64,000 nucleotides of DNA from Turnera subulata (Eukaryota > Streptophyta > Magnoliopsida > Malpighiales > Passifloraceae), in the NCBI GenBank assembly GCA_028386065.3, contig JAKUCV010007353.1:1-64000 (forward strand), read 5' to 3'. The notes below the pieces were generated by a model that saw only the letters and a list, made by a program, of their open reading frames with translations, ran no database searches and was not told where the DNA came from. Of this stretch, positions 22,080-32,298 are shown piece after piece (the first letter of the stretch is position 1; each line of letters begins with the position of its first letter). The position numbers were made by a program, and so were the translations under genes.

Positions 22080-23340
22080 GGGGCAGGCTACCCCATTAGA
22101 GTTAATGTCTGATTCTAAGGGCATAGCTGCCTAAGTTTTTGGAATGAGTGGACAAAGGGCATAGCTGCCCTAGTTTTTTTGAACTTGAATAAGGGGCATA
22201 GATGCCCTAATTTTGAAAGTTGAACAAAATGATAGCTTTCTAGATTTTTGAACATGAGGGGCATAGCTGCCCTAATTTTCTGATGTTGAAGCCATGGGCA
22301 TAGTTGCCCAAATTTTTGATTTAAGTTTATCAGGGGCATAGCTGCCCGAGGTTTTATACATCTGAGGGGCATCGCTGCCCGAACCTTTTGAGTGGATTTT
22401 AAATCAAGGGCATAGCTGCCCAAGTTTATGATTGCATGGTGGGCATAGCTGCCCGGATTTCTTTCGGTATATCAGGGGCATAACTGCTCGAGTTTTTAAG
22501 CACAAGGGGCATAGCTGCCCAAGTTTTTGAATTTGTTTGCATGAAAGGCATAACTGCCTAGGCATAGCTGCCTGTGTCATTGAGAAGGACATAGCTGTCC
22601 CGATTCTTGATTTAAGTACATCAAGGGCATAGCTGCCCGGACTTTTTTGAACATGAGGGGCATAGCTGCCCTAATTATTGAAGTTGAGGAGGGCATAGCT
22701 GCCCATATTTTCAAAGTTGATTACACCTTGGGCATAGCTGTCCAAATTATTGAGGGCATAGCTGCCCGGATGTTTTTGAAGTAGAGCATATGAAGGGCAT
22801 AGCTGCCCAAATATTTGAATTTAAAGGGCATAGTTGCCCGAGTTCTTAACTTGGTTGTATGATGGGCATAGCTACCCGGTGTTTTTGAATTTAATTGCAT
22901 GAAGGGCATAGCTGCCTGAGTTTTTACTTTGATCGTATAAAGGGCATAACTGCCCAAATTTTTAAATTTGAAGGGTATAGCTACCCGAGTTTTCAAAATT
23001 TAATTAATGGGCATAGCTGCCCGAGTTCTTAAGTTGGTTGCATGAAGGGCATAGCTGCCCGTGTTTTTTGAATTTGATTACATGGAGGGCATAGCTGCCT
23101 GATTTGTTAATTTGATCATGTTAAGGGCATAGCTGCCCGATTTCTTCAAGATGATTTCAAACCAAGGGCATAGCTGCCCGAATTTGTAAAGCTAATTATG
23201 TCAGGGGCATAGCTGCCCAAATTTTTGAAGTTGACTACATCGAGGACATAGCTGCCCGAGTTTTCGAAAATAGTTACACCAGGGGCATAGCTGCCTAGTT
23301 TTCTTAAGTTTATTGCAAACTGAGGACATAGCTGTCCAAG
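22080..23340 (+). repeat. Tandem hairpin array, about 35 units with core GGGCATAGCTGCCC
   Basis: Units of about 30-50 bp, each with a 14-bp core of arms GGGCA and TGCCC around a TAGC loop, separated by AT-rich spacers often reading cgagtttttgaattt. I count about 35 cores. Precursor-like palindromes (GGGGCATGGCATGCCC near 21747, GGGCATGTCATGCCC near 21795, GGGGCATGCTACCCC near 22041) lead into the array. Several units change both arms together (GGACA/TGTCC, GGGTA/TACCC, AGGCA/TGCCT). It sits just before the right LTR, where Tat/Ogre elements are known to carry satellite-like 3' UTR repeats. Reading frames through it are by-products of the repeat. Confidence 0.92.
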
Positions 23341-23372
23341 TTTCTAAAATTGGTCACGTCCAAGTTTCTAAA

Positions 23373-24574
23373 ATTGGGTGATTTGAGCCCTTGTATATTG
23401 GAATGCTAGGATTAATTAAGATGATTTAATCTTAGGGTAAAAATATATAATAAGGTTTATTTACACTAAAATGTGTTTAAATCATTACTTGGGCCTTTTA
23501 TCTATCTTTAATCCAATTTTAATGAGATGATTTATCTTTGGGTTGAGGATGGGTTAAAGGGCACAAGTTAATAAATCCTCCAGAGTTTGATTAGCCCATT
23601 AACACATTTCTTGCAGGTTAATTTAAGCTCTGATTTTCGTGGAAAATCAGAGTTAAATCATCATTTAATTAGATTTTGCATTTTTGGTATGATTTTGGCT
23701 TGAATGGGTGTCAATGTGTAATCTATTAATTAGGAGATGATTGAGAGGAGTAGTAATCAAGAAAGCAGAGGATTCTGGGCAGTATAGGGGTTAATTACAC
23801 GGTAGGATCAATCAGGGAGGAATTAGGGAAGAATCGGGACCGAAAAAGAAAAGAACGGGTGAGACGAGTAGGCGCGGGGCGGTCATCACGGGATGACCGC
23901 CGGGCCTGGGCGGTCTTCCACCCATGACCGCCCGGCCTGGCTGTCTTCCATAAGATGATTGCCGGCCATGGCGGTCATGCACACCCAGCAACGCGTTTTC
24001 TCCCCGATTTTCGCCCGTAATCTGATTCTACTCGGTTTTGGCCCAGATTTTTTTGCCATTACCTTGATCATTAAGTTGGTCCATGCCCCTAGGCTACCCA
24101 GAACACTATAAATAGGACCCGTCTCTCACATTTCAGAGGACACATTCTATTACACAAACACTCTTCATAAAGCTTTGAAGCTTGGAGAAACTCTATCTCT
24201 CCAAGCTTAAGAAATAGTTCCATAGGCAAAACTCTGGCAGAATTTCGTGGGTAGCATCATCCATTGAAAGCAGCAAAGGGGAAAATCAAGAAGAACTCCA
24301 AGATTAAGTTGAGGAGTGGGAGGAAATTATGTGGGAGGCACAACCCAAACCAAGGAGCTAGAGGAGGGCTACGAGAGGTAATCCTAATCTCTTTTTGTCT
24401 GACCAATTATTGTTGAGATGTTGATGTTGATGATGATGTGACTGTTGTGATGCCATGTCAAGAACTACGTAGGCTTCGAACCCGGTCACCGGGGTACGTA
24501 GATGGTTTCTAGTGGTGGAAACTCAAGCCCAATCTTCTTCTTCTCCCCTTTTTTTTTAATATTCAGTTATTATG
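23373..24574 (+). repeat. Right (3') LTR of the Tat/Ogre-like element, first segment
   Basis: Matches the left LTR from 17529 onward. The first 138 bp are missing; the junction with the hairpin array falls at a shared 'ttgggtgattt', consistent with a microhomology deletion that also removed the polypurine tract. The LTR is interrupted at 24574 by element A-B and resumes at 46658. Confidence 0.88.
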
Positions 24575-27354
24575 TGAAACGCCCCGACCTGTATTTACCG
24601 TACACTGTAAACACATGCCGGAACTGTGACGACCCAACCATACCAAGCCCAGCATACAGTGTATACAACAGAAATCCGGGCTCAACAGCCCAAAGTAAAA
24701 ACAACAATAATAACTCAACCGGCCCAATGACCCAGTAATATCAAAAAAATTGCACAGCGGAAGACTTAATAACTCACATAAACACTGTATGCGACTTAGA
24801 TGCAAACTATAGATTCAAGTCCTGTCGAAGGGATAACGTCGCAGCCTGTCTGGAATGCACCAAACCTGTACCACAAATAACTCATCCTACAGGATGAAAG
24901 CCCGCAGGTGAGGGGTGAGTCCGAAGTGTTCACCGACGAAGGATAGACAATCAATATGCAACCCTAAAATTACTCAAGTCAAAAACAAGGAAAAACCGAC
25001 AATATACACCAAATCGAAAACAAGACCCAAAACCGGTCCGAGACAAAAAAGACTCAGATAAAATCCAATTTCCAATTTTATCTTTCCGGGCCCCGTCACG
25101 GATAAGCTAGAGGTCAGACCTGGTTATCAACATATTCCGGGTGCCAGACCAAATCCAGAGAACCCAGGGATCGACATCCCAAAAATACGAACCTAGGGAT
25201 AGACATGCTTATCACAAGTAACCCAGGTCAAGGCCACCACGAAACAATCTTAAACCATCGAGTCGTACCACTACTTATCTCGTGACATTTATGTTATCAT
25301 CATCAAAATCAAACTCAGGGATTAACATCCCTAACCAAAATACCGGGATAGACATCCCATCCAAAACCGAGGATCAACATGCTTATCACAATTTATTATT
25401 TAACTCATTATCTGTTGTACCAAAAAGACTCAAGATAAACATCCAAAACTCGACGTACGGGGATAAACATCCCAAAAACAAATCATGACACTAGGATTAA
25501 CATCCCGAAACAAATCACAGCAAACGCAACAACCAATAGAACAATAATCATCAAACACAATAACCAAGTAATGTAGGCACATATTGAAGGAAATCTATCC
25601 TCACCTTGGCCGATTACTCAACTCTGGAAACAATGACCGGTCCGACGCCGGCTCCCCGGGAAACTGCCCGATATCCAAACCTATACAGCAAAACAACATA
25701 TACACATAAATGCACATAATCGGTATGCTATGATGCCAAAATTGCGAAATAACACATCCCGGCTCATATCTCTTTTATTATCAACTTTTACCGAAAATAT
25801 AATACCGTACGTATATCCGAATATAATTTCGGTACCATACTTTAATTAAAAATCTTTTCAAAATAATTTCATAAATTAATTATACTTTGTCTTCCAAAAT
25901 AATAACAATCTAATTTTCCTAGATATTATATCATAAATATGTATTTTCCAAAATAATTTCATAAAAATTATTTACCATAATATTATTTTCTAAAAGAAAA
26001 TAATTATACATGTATATATATTTTCCCAGAAATAATAACATATTTATATAATATTCAAGAAAATATTTTCTTAATACATATCTTTTCTAAATAACCATAA
26101 TATTAATTTTTCAAACAAACATAGTTATTTTAATTTTCAAGGAATCAAAGAATATATTTATATATATACACATATATTCCAAAATACTATAATTAAAACC
26201 CTTTTATATTTTTCTCGAAATAATATATATTTTTTTCCAAAACTGATTTTATTCCAGAAAATAAATAAGTAAATAAATAAATATATTTTTTTACTGGACT
26301 GGGCCATGAACAGTGAGTCCATGCCCAGCCCAAGTCCAACCAAACAACCCAGCCCAAACAACAGCAGATCCAAGGCGCGACCCGACCAGATGAAACAGGC
26401 CGGACGCGGCTCACCTCACGGGTTCAGCAATGGTGGCGCGACGAGCGGCAGGGACGGGCGAGAGGAAGGCTAGCGCGGGGTCGGCGACATCGAGGCGACT
26501 CGTCTGGCGGTGGAAAGGCGGCGCTACGTCACCGGTGTCGTCGTCAGCGGCGCAGAGAGGGAGATCCGCGGGTTTCGCCGCGGGTCAACGGCTCTGCGGT
26601 GCGCGTCCGGCGGCAGAATCAAGCGGGGGAGGCGGCGTTGGGATCGCGACGGCTTGGGGAAGGCCATGGTGTGGGCGGTGCGGCGAACGGCGGCGCGGAG
26701 GCGTTCGACGTGAACAGTATCCGAGGGCAGCCGGGTGACGCACTGTTCACTCTATTTTTTTCTTTTTCTTGTATTTTCTTTATTTTCTTTCTTTTTTTCT
26801 GTATTTTCCCTCTTTTTTTTCTTTTCCATTATTCTTCTTCTTTTTTTTCTTCTATTTTTCTTCTTTTTCTCTAGGTTTCCTTTTTTTTCCTTTCTTTTTT
26901 TTTTCATTCCTTTTTTTCTCTTTTTTTTCTCTCTTTTTCTTTTTTTTTTCCTCTCGTTTTTCTTTTTCCTCTTCTTTTCTCTCTTTTCCTCTTCTCTTCT
27001 TCCCCTCTCCTGCTTTCTTCTTTTTATAAACGTAATATACTGTTAAACCTGTGATTCATCAATAATGCAGCCTGTCTGCATTATAGAGCGAGTCCAGTCC
27101 GGACCAGGAAATAACTGATACCCCCTTAGTTATTTTCCAGTGTGATTTTTCCGAAAATCCCGGGACCCGAAAAATACCAACTTAGGCCCGAAAAATCCAC
27201 AGAAAAATCACGAGCGCGGGAAAACTCTCGGTTTCGAAAAACAACGCCCGATTTATCTTGAATTAATTACCCAAGATTAATTCAACAGTAAATCACGGTA
27301 AAAAGACTTTTACAGTCCCGGTAAAAATCTAAAATTTTTACCCGGGCTGTTACA
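24575..27354 (-). repeat. LTR A (3' LTR of element A-B)
   Basis: 2780 bp, TGAAACGCCCC...GGGCTGTTACA in plus sense. In plus order it contains a zone of short palindromes (about 25150-25510), AT-rich DNA, a CpG-rich block (26390-26740), a polypyrimidine tract (26738-27025) and a TATA box (tttataaaaag in sense, about 27021-27031). In sense the transcript would start with the polypurine stretch. Confidence 0.9.
25150..25510 (-). repeat. Short-palindrome zone GGGAT-nnnn-ATCCC in LTR A (also in B, E and F)
   Basis: Repeated 14-bp cores GGGATAGACATCCC, GGGATCGACATCCC, GGGATTAACATCCC and GGGATAAACATCCC in irregular spacing, with arm variants that stay paired (AGCAT/ATGCT at 30065, AGGAT/ATCCT at 43692, AAGGAT/ATCCTT in the E LTR near 36466). 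The homologous zones are 29946-30375, 36340-36715, 41345-41710 and 43505-43830. Confidence 0.8.
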
Positions 27355-27373
27355 GTCTACCCACCTTAAAAAG
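27355..27373 (-). other. Polypurine tract of element A-B
   Basis: In sense the bases just before LTR A read ctttttaaggtgggtagac. The same block closes copies 1 and 2 at 3066 and 9370. It defines the element's minus polarity. Confidence 0.75.
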
Positions 27374-27539
27374 AATTTCGTCCCCGAAGTTCCATCTTAT
27401 CCGTGGGTCCTACCACGATAAGCTTCTGGCACACTCTGCCAGGTGTCCAAACTCAACGCGTTATGTCGCTTATACCCTTAAGCGACATCTCATCCTCTAT
27501 AAAAACCAAACCTCATGACTGGCAAACTCACACACAGCC

Positions 27540-27916
27540 ATGGACTCTCCAATCCGATCTCAAACGACCTAAGGCTCCGAGAACAACAGCTACATCGGTG
27601 GCACTGCCTTCCCGACAAGCTCCGATGAAGAACCTCCCAAGAAGCGGTTCAAGACAAACATATCGGCTTGAAAGAGCACATGGTCGTCTCCCCAAAACGG
27701 CGAAAGAAGCGTGCCAATAAGAAGGCTAATGATCGAAAGGGCAAGGCAACGGCCGAAAGTAGCACTCCGCAGCAGACTCTGACGCTGCTGAACGTCTCAC
27801 TGAAGAAGATCAGCTTGGCGGTGATGCAAATAGAACTGGTGTGCGCGGAGCTCTTCCCTCACGTGAAGAACGTACAAAAGCTTGTAAAAGATCTTGAGAA
27901 GCAAGTAACTCCATAG
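27540..27916 (+). pseudogene. Antisense ORF1 of element A-B
   Basis: ATG at 27540 gives MDSPIRSQTT then a TAA; the frame continues through an acidic stretch into DEEPPKKRFKTN. A one-base loss then shifts frame before LKEHMVVSPKRRKKRANKK, and the open frame continues to ...KNVQKLVKDLEKQVTP, stop at 27916. The layout is Ser/Thr-rich N-terminus, NLS-like basic motif, basic linker, and a C-terminal amphipathic helix with heptad-like Leu/Val spacing. The TATA box ctataaaaacc (27497-27507) is about 40 bp upstream of the ATG; 'aataaataaaata' follows the stop. No family recognised. Confidence 0.65.
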
Positions 27917-28734
27917 AGTACTTCTTCTCCTGTTGTAAAACTGTTATAAAATAAATAAAATAAGTTTTCTTCTTAAATCAAGACCTTTTATGTTGCGAAA
28001 TCTTATATTAAACAGAAAAACAAAACATCTCAAAGCAGATTAAAAATCAATAATAAGATTTTGAAATCAAACATAAAAAATTAAAAATAAAACTCGTTTA
28101 ACAAAATCAAAACAAAAAGAAATTAAAACAAAACATGTTTTCATGATCAGCGCCCAAATCGGTCCTAAGCATCCTCGATCCCGAGAAACGTGACATACGG
28201 AGCTAACGGTGACGATCACGAGAGCGTCCTGTGTCCCTCGAAAGAAACGTACCCACTTGTTCACAATTTCCGCATAAGCCAAAAACGTCTGTCAAGACAA
28301 CGTATACCCCCATGATGTCCGAACAGGTGCAAGCTTGTCGCTCATGCACTCTACTCGAGGTATGGTCCCATCAGTCTAGCCTCAACGGTCACGGATGCAT
28401 GTGATAAAAGATGCAGGAAAATATAGAAAAACCATGAAAAGAAAGGACAAAGTAGCCAGGGCGAAAGAAAATTATGGGATGGGAAAAATCTGAAAAACTC
28501 TGGCATTGGTAGCCTAAAAAAATGTATAAAGTAACAAAGCAATAAATAAAGCAACGGCAAAATTTTCAAAAAGCAAAATCTTGAAAATCGAAAACAGTAA
28601 TCACGCTCCCCATAAGAGTATAAAAGACGGAGCGGTGAGAAGCAAATCATCAAAAGCATCTAAAAGCAAACAACGCTCAGAAAAACAAAACCACAACGCT
28701 CGGAAAAACAAAATACCCACGCGTCCAAAACACG

Positions 28735-29407
28735 ATGCCTGCTCCATCATCCGTCTTCTTCGTCGAAGGTGCCAACCTAGGCAGAAGGAACCGACTGTCC
28801 TACAGCATGATCATGGAGCGTCCAAAGGAACTTCCGAACGAGCTCGGCAGAATGCCACGTCTGGTCTTCGTCGACGAACTCTACTCATCGCGGTTCTTCG
28901 TCACTCCCATGGAGGAGACGTTCTTCCTGGAGGACCATGGCACTCTGAGGACATCCTACTATGGCTCGGCCAACTCCACCATGTTCTTCATCTCCGAAAG
29001 ACTTCAGGAGTTCAACCTAGAGTCCACTTGCCATTTCCTGGAGCAAGGTACCTACTACCAGCTCTCGATGACTGCCCAGAGTCACTCGTCTGCCCGTAAC
29101 TTGGCCAAAGGCCTGACTACTGGTGTGGAACTGCAGAGGAGTCGCTAGGCGTTCCCAGGAGTTCTCGCGTACTCTGAGGGACCTGAAGAACCAATACAAG
29201 CCAAACATGGTTCTTCTCACGGAGACCTAGTGGCAGCCTCAAGACGATCACGGTCTCATCCCACTCTGGTTCCCTCAAGCAAACCGGTTCGAGCTTCCTG
29301 GCCAGGACAACAAGGGCGGCATGTGGTTCTCGTGGAGTGGCAACATCCAAGTCAACATCAACAACGACCCCAACAGCTTCAGGGTCAACGTCATTCCAAG
29401 GAGTTGA
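28735..29407 (+). pseudogene. Antisense ORF2 of element A-B (unknown domain plus LINE-endonuclease-like segment)
   Basis: MPAPSSVFFVEGANLGRRNR opens a 137-codon frame, the best preserved copy of the N-terminal domain. It includes MPRLVFVDELYSSRFFVTPM and YYGSANSTMFFISERLQEF. Here the codon that is TAA in element E is CAA, so the ancestral frame ran on. A deletion near 29090 shifts frame; the C-terminal segment (residues around RTLRDLKNQYKPNMVLLT, then GGMWFSWSGN and NDPNSFRVNVIPRS) is readable in another frame to the TGA at 29405. A TATA box (tataaaaga, 28619-28627) lies about 110 bp upstream. Function unknown. Confidence 0.7.
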
Positions 29408-29662
29408 ATGTATTTTTATTTTTATAAAATATCAATGTAATATTTCTGTTTGTAATGAAAATATTAGTATTATTAATAATATTTATATTTTGGCTTATTT
29501 ATGGCATCATTACCTCTTATGTGTATGTTCTGCAACAGCTGGCGTTCCTTGACTGGATCCATAATGCACTAACTAAATGATATAAAATAATAAACAAATG
29601 GAGCGAACTATGCAAACAAGGACAACAGGCACACAAGGACTGCCCAACAAGACCTAACGCCC

Positions 29663-29677
29663 GCTCCGCTACCAAAA
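29663..29677 (-). other. Primer-binding site of element A-B
   Basis: Sense TTTTGGTAGCGGAGC directly after LTR B. It is like the initiator-tRNA-Met site TGGTATCAGAGC but with two substitutions shared by E and by the Copia element. Confidence 0.7.
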
Positions 29678-30799
29678 TGAAACGCCCCGACCCGTATTTA
29701 CCGTACACAGTAAACACGTGTCGGAACTATGACGACCTAACCATACCTAGCCCAGCATATAGTGTATACAACAGAAATCCGGGCTCAACAGCCCAAAGTA
29801 AAAACAACAATAATAACTCAACCGGCCCATTGGCACAATAATATCAAGAAAAACTGCACAGCGGAAGACTTAATAACCCACATAAACACTGTATGCGACA
29901 TAGATGCAAACTATAGATCCAAGTCCTGTCGAAGGGATAACGTCGCAAAAATACGAACCCAGGGATAGACATCCCAAAAATACGAACCCAGGGATAGACA
30001 TCCCAAAAATACGAACCCAGGGATCGACATCCCAAAAATACGAACCCAGGGATAGACATCCCAAGCATAGACATGCTTATCACAAGTAACCCAGGTCAAG
30101 GCCACCACGAAACAGTCTTGAACCATCGAGTCGTAGCACTACTTATCACGTGACATTTATGTTATCATCATCAAAATCAAACTCAGGGATCAACATCCCT
30201 AACCAAAATACCGGGATAGACATCCCATCCAAAACCGAGGATCAACATCCTTATCACAATTTATTATTTAACCCACTATCTGTTGTACCAAAAAGACTCA
30301 AGATGAACATCCAAAACTCAACGTACGGGGATAAACATCCCAAAAACAAATCATGACATTGGGATTAACATCCCGAAACAAATCACAGCAAATGTAACAA
30401 CCAATAGAACAATAATCATCAAACACAATAACCGAGTAATATAGGCACATATTGAAGGAAATCCATCCTCACCTTGGCCGATTACTCAACTCTGGAAACA
30501 ATGACCGGTCCGACGCCGGCTCCTCGGGAAATTGCCCGATATCCAAACCTATACAGCAAAACAACATATACACATAAATGCACATAATCGGTATGCTATG
30601 ATGCCAAAACTGCGAAATAACCCATCCCTGTTCATATCTCTTTTATTATCAACTTTTACCGAAAATATAATACCGTACGTATATCCGAATATAATTTCGG
30701 TACCATACTTTAATTAAAACGTTTTTCAAAATAATTTCATAAATTAATTATACTTTGTCTTCCAAAATAATAACAATTTAATTTTCCTAGATATTATAT
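29678..30799 (-). repeat. LTR B (5' LTR of element A-B), first segment
   Basis: Matches LTR A from its start to the 'gatattata' target of element D. At 29946-30062 it contains four in-register copies of an approximately 30-bp unit (acgaacccagggatagacatcccaaaaat type) where LTR A has fewer, so the array expanded after integration. Confidence 0.88.
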
Positions 30800-30911
30800 G
30801 TAACGTCCCGGCTTATCGACTGTCACTACAGACCAACACGAGACCTTTCCAACGTGCTTTGTCCTCACTCGCACGTTTCCGGGGAAAACTTCCCAGGAGG
30901 TCACCCATCCC
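30800..30911 (-). repeat. 5S-rRNA-containing, Cassandra-like LTR tail
   Basis: In sense it begins with the 5S rRNA 3'-domain motif GGATGGGTGACCTCCTGGGA (30891-30910) and runs on through an unrelated GC-rich stretch to ...AAGCCGGGACGTTACA at 30800. Cassandra TRIMs are the known plant LTR elements with 5S sequence inside their LTRs. Only the 3' part of such an LTR would be present. The match to 5S box C is from memory of the plant 5S sequence. Confidence 0.75.
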
Positions 30912-30914
30912 AGA

Positions 30915-32185
30915 ATTGCTCCAGGATCAATCAATGTGAAAGCAACACTACCATATACTGTAAAGATACCTGCTATAACTTGAGAAGCATCAGGGTCCTC
31001 CTCTGTGGTGATGACGAAAGCTCTAGGAACTGCTGTGCTCTAGTTGGCTCCAGATTGGGTCCTTGCGAAAGGGTTCCCACGACCACGACCCTGACCTTGT
31101 CCTTGTGCTCTAGATCCACCTGGCATACTAGCCACAGAGGCCTAAACAGTTGGTGTCGATGCAGAGTTACTGACTCTCCCAAGCTTGGGGCAGGCATAAC
31201 GGTAATGTCCCAACTCATTGCACTCAAAGCATCTGACTGATGATATGGGACGTCGGAAGCGGTTATCTCCAGAACTAGTCACTCTAGGTCCACTCCGTCC
31301 TCCAATCAAAGCTCCGCGGTTGTTAGTCCAACCACGTCCATAGGTCATATGCTGATACTGTCCACGTCCAGCTACAGGTGCACTAACGGCAGGTACATAT
31401 GGCTTCTTGTTCTGACTAGGTGGAACCTGCGGTGCACTCCTCTTCCGGCGATACTCCTGTTGATCACGCCAGGTAACTTTGGACTTCTGAGCATCCCTTA
31501 CCATGTCCTGATAACCTGCAAAATCCTTACATCCCATGATAGCTCGGATGTCAGGATGCAAACCTCTCCAGAAACGTTGGCATCTGGCTTTGGTAGTTGC
31601 TACCAGATCTCCAACATATAGGAATAGGTGGTCAAACTTCTTCTCATACTCTGTCACGGTCATATTATCCTATCGCAACTCCAGGAATTCGCGCTGCATG
31701 CGTTCCTGGAATTCCTCGGTAATGAACTTGTCCTTAAACATAGCCGTGAACTCAGCCCATGGCATCACCACTGGTTTCGACAGGTCTCTTGTGGTAGATT
31801 CCCACCAGGTTGCTGCTTCCTCACAGAAAAGAGAAGCGGCATAGTTCGCCCACTGGTCGGTCGTGCACTTGATCTTAAGCATGACCCTGGCAATCTGACG
31901 TAGCCACTCGTCTGCCTCACGAGGATTAGTCGCTCCTGAAAAAGGCTCAGCTCCAAGCTCAGATAGCTTGGTAAAAACAGGGTCCTCGACGGGTCCCCTA
32001 GCTGTCTGTCAGTGAAGAATCTGGGTCATCATGTGCATCATCTGCAGAGACATCTGGTATGGCATACCTGGTACCCCCTCGTAGACATGTGGATCTTCCA
32101 CGTAGGTATGCGGTTGACCGATTGACACTTGGTCCTCTTCCAAGTGCTGTTGGGCGGCTTGCTGGTGTCCCTCAACCGGATCCAT
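30915..32185 (-). pseudogene. Gypsy gag and protease start of element D
   Basis: Frame starts MDPVEGHQQAAQQHLEEDQ at 32185. After a TGA it reads EADEWLRQIARVMLKIKC and AATWWESTTRDL, the plant retrotransposon gag core. After a TAG comes MTVTEYEKKFDHLFLYV, then an RG-rich linker and a CCHC knuckle (CFECNELGHYRYAC). After two further TAGs it enters protease up to FTLIDPGA, where the usual active site is DSGA. The stops are all explained by C-to-T or G-to-A changes (Trp or Gln codons). The frame ends at the junction with the 5S-like tail. This family is a plausible source of proteins for the gag-less A-B and E elements, whose LTR ends are alike. Confidence 0.85.
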
Positions 32186-32298
32186 CTCGTCCTACCTATA
32201 TGAAAATGTCTGCATGAGTATCATATAACATGTGGAGCAGGATATGCGCAAACAATCAATCAACAACCAATGACCTACAGCCCGCTCTGCTACCAAAA

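Noticed and set aside
22115..22996. Repetitive 'protein' frames with AAMP/GQLCP units on the minus strand of the hairpin array
   Set aside because: By-product of the repeat core lacking stop codons; spacers vary in length so no frame is maintained across the array.
26430..26738. Ala/Gly/Arg-rich frames in the CpG-rich LTR blocks (also 34160-34407, 35083-35589, 39881-40555)
   Set aside because: GC-rich LTR leader sequence; frames overlap on both strands and lesions differ between copies, so coding is not supported.
27517..29407. Integrated DNA virus genome as source of the ORF1/ORF2 cassette
   Set aside because: The two-promoter arrangement is virus-like, but no replication-protein motif or origin-like stem-loop is visible, and all copies have the same element borders.
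30888..30911. A functional 5S rRNA gene
   Set aside because: Only about 23 bp of the 3' domain is present; the internal promoter and the rest of the gene are absent.
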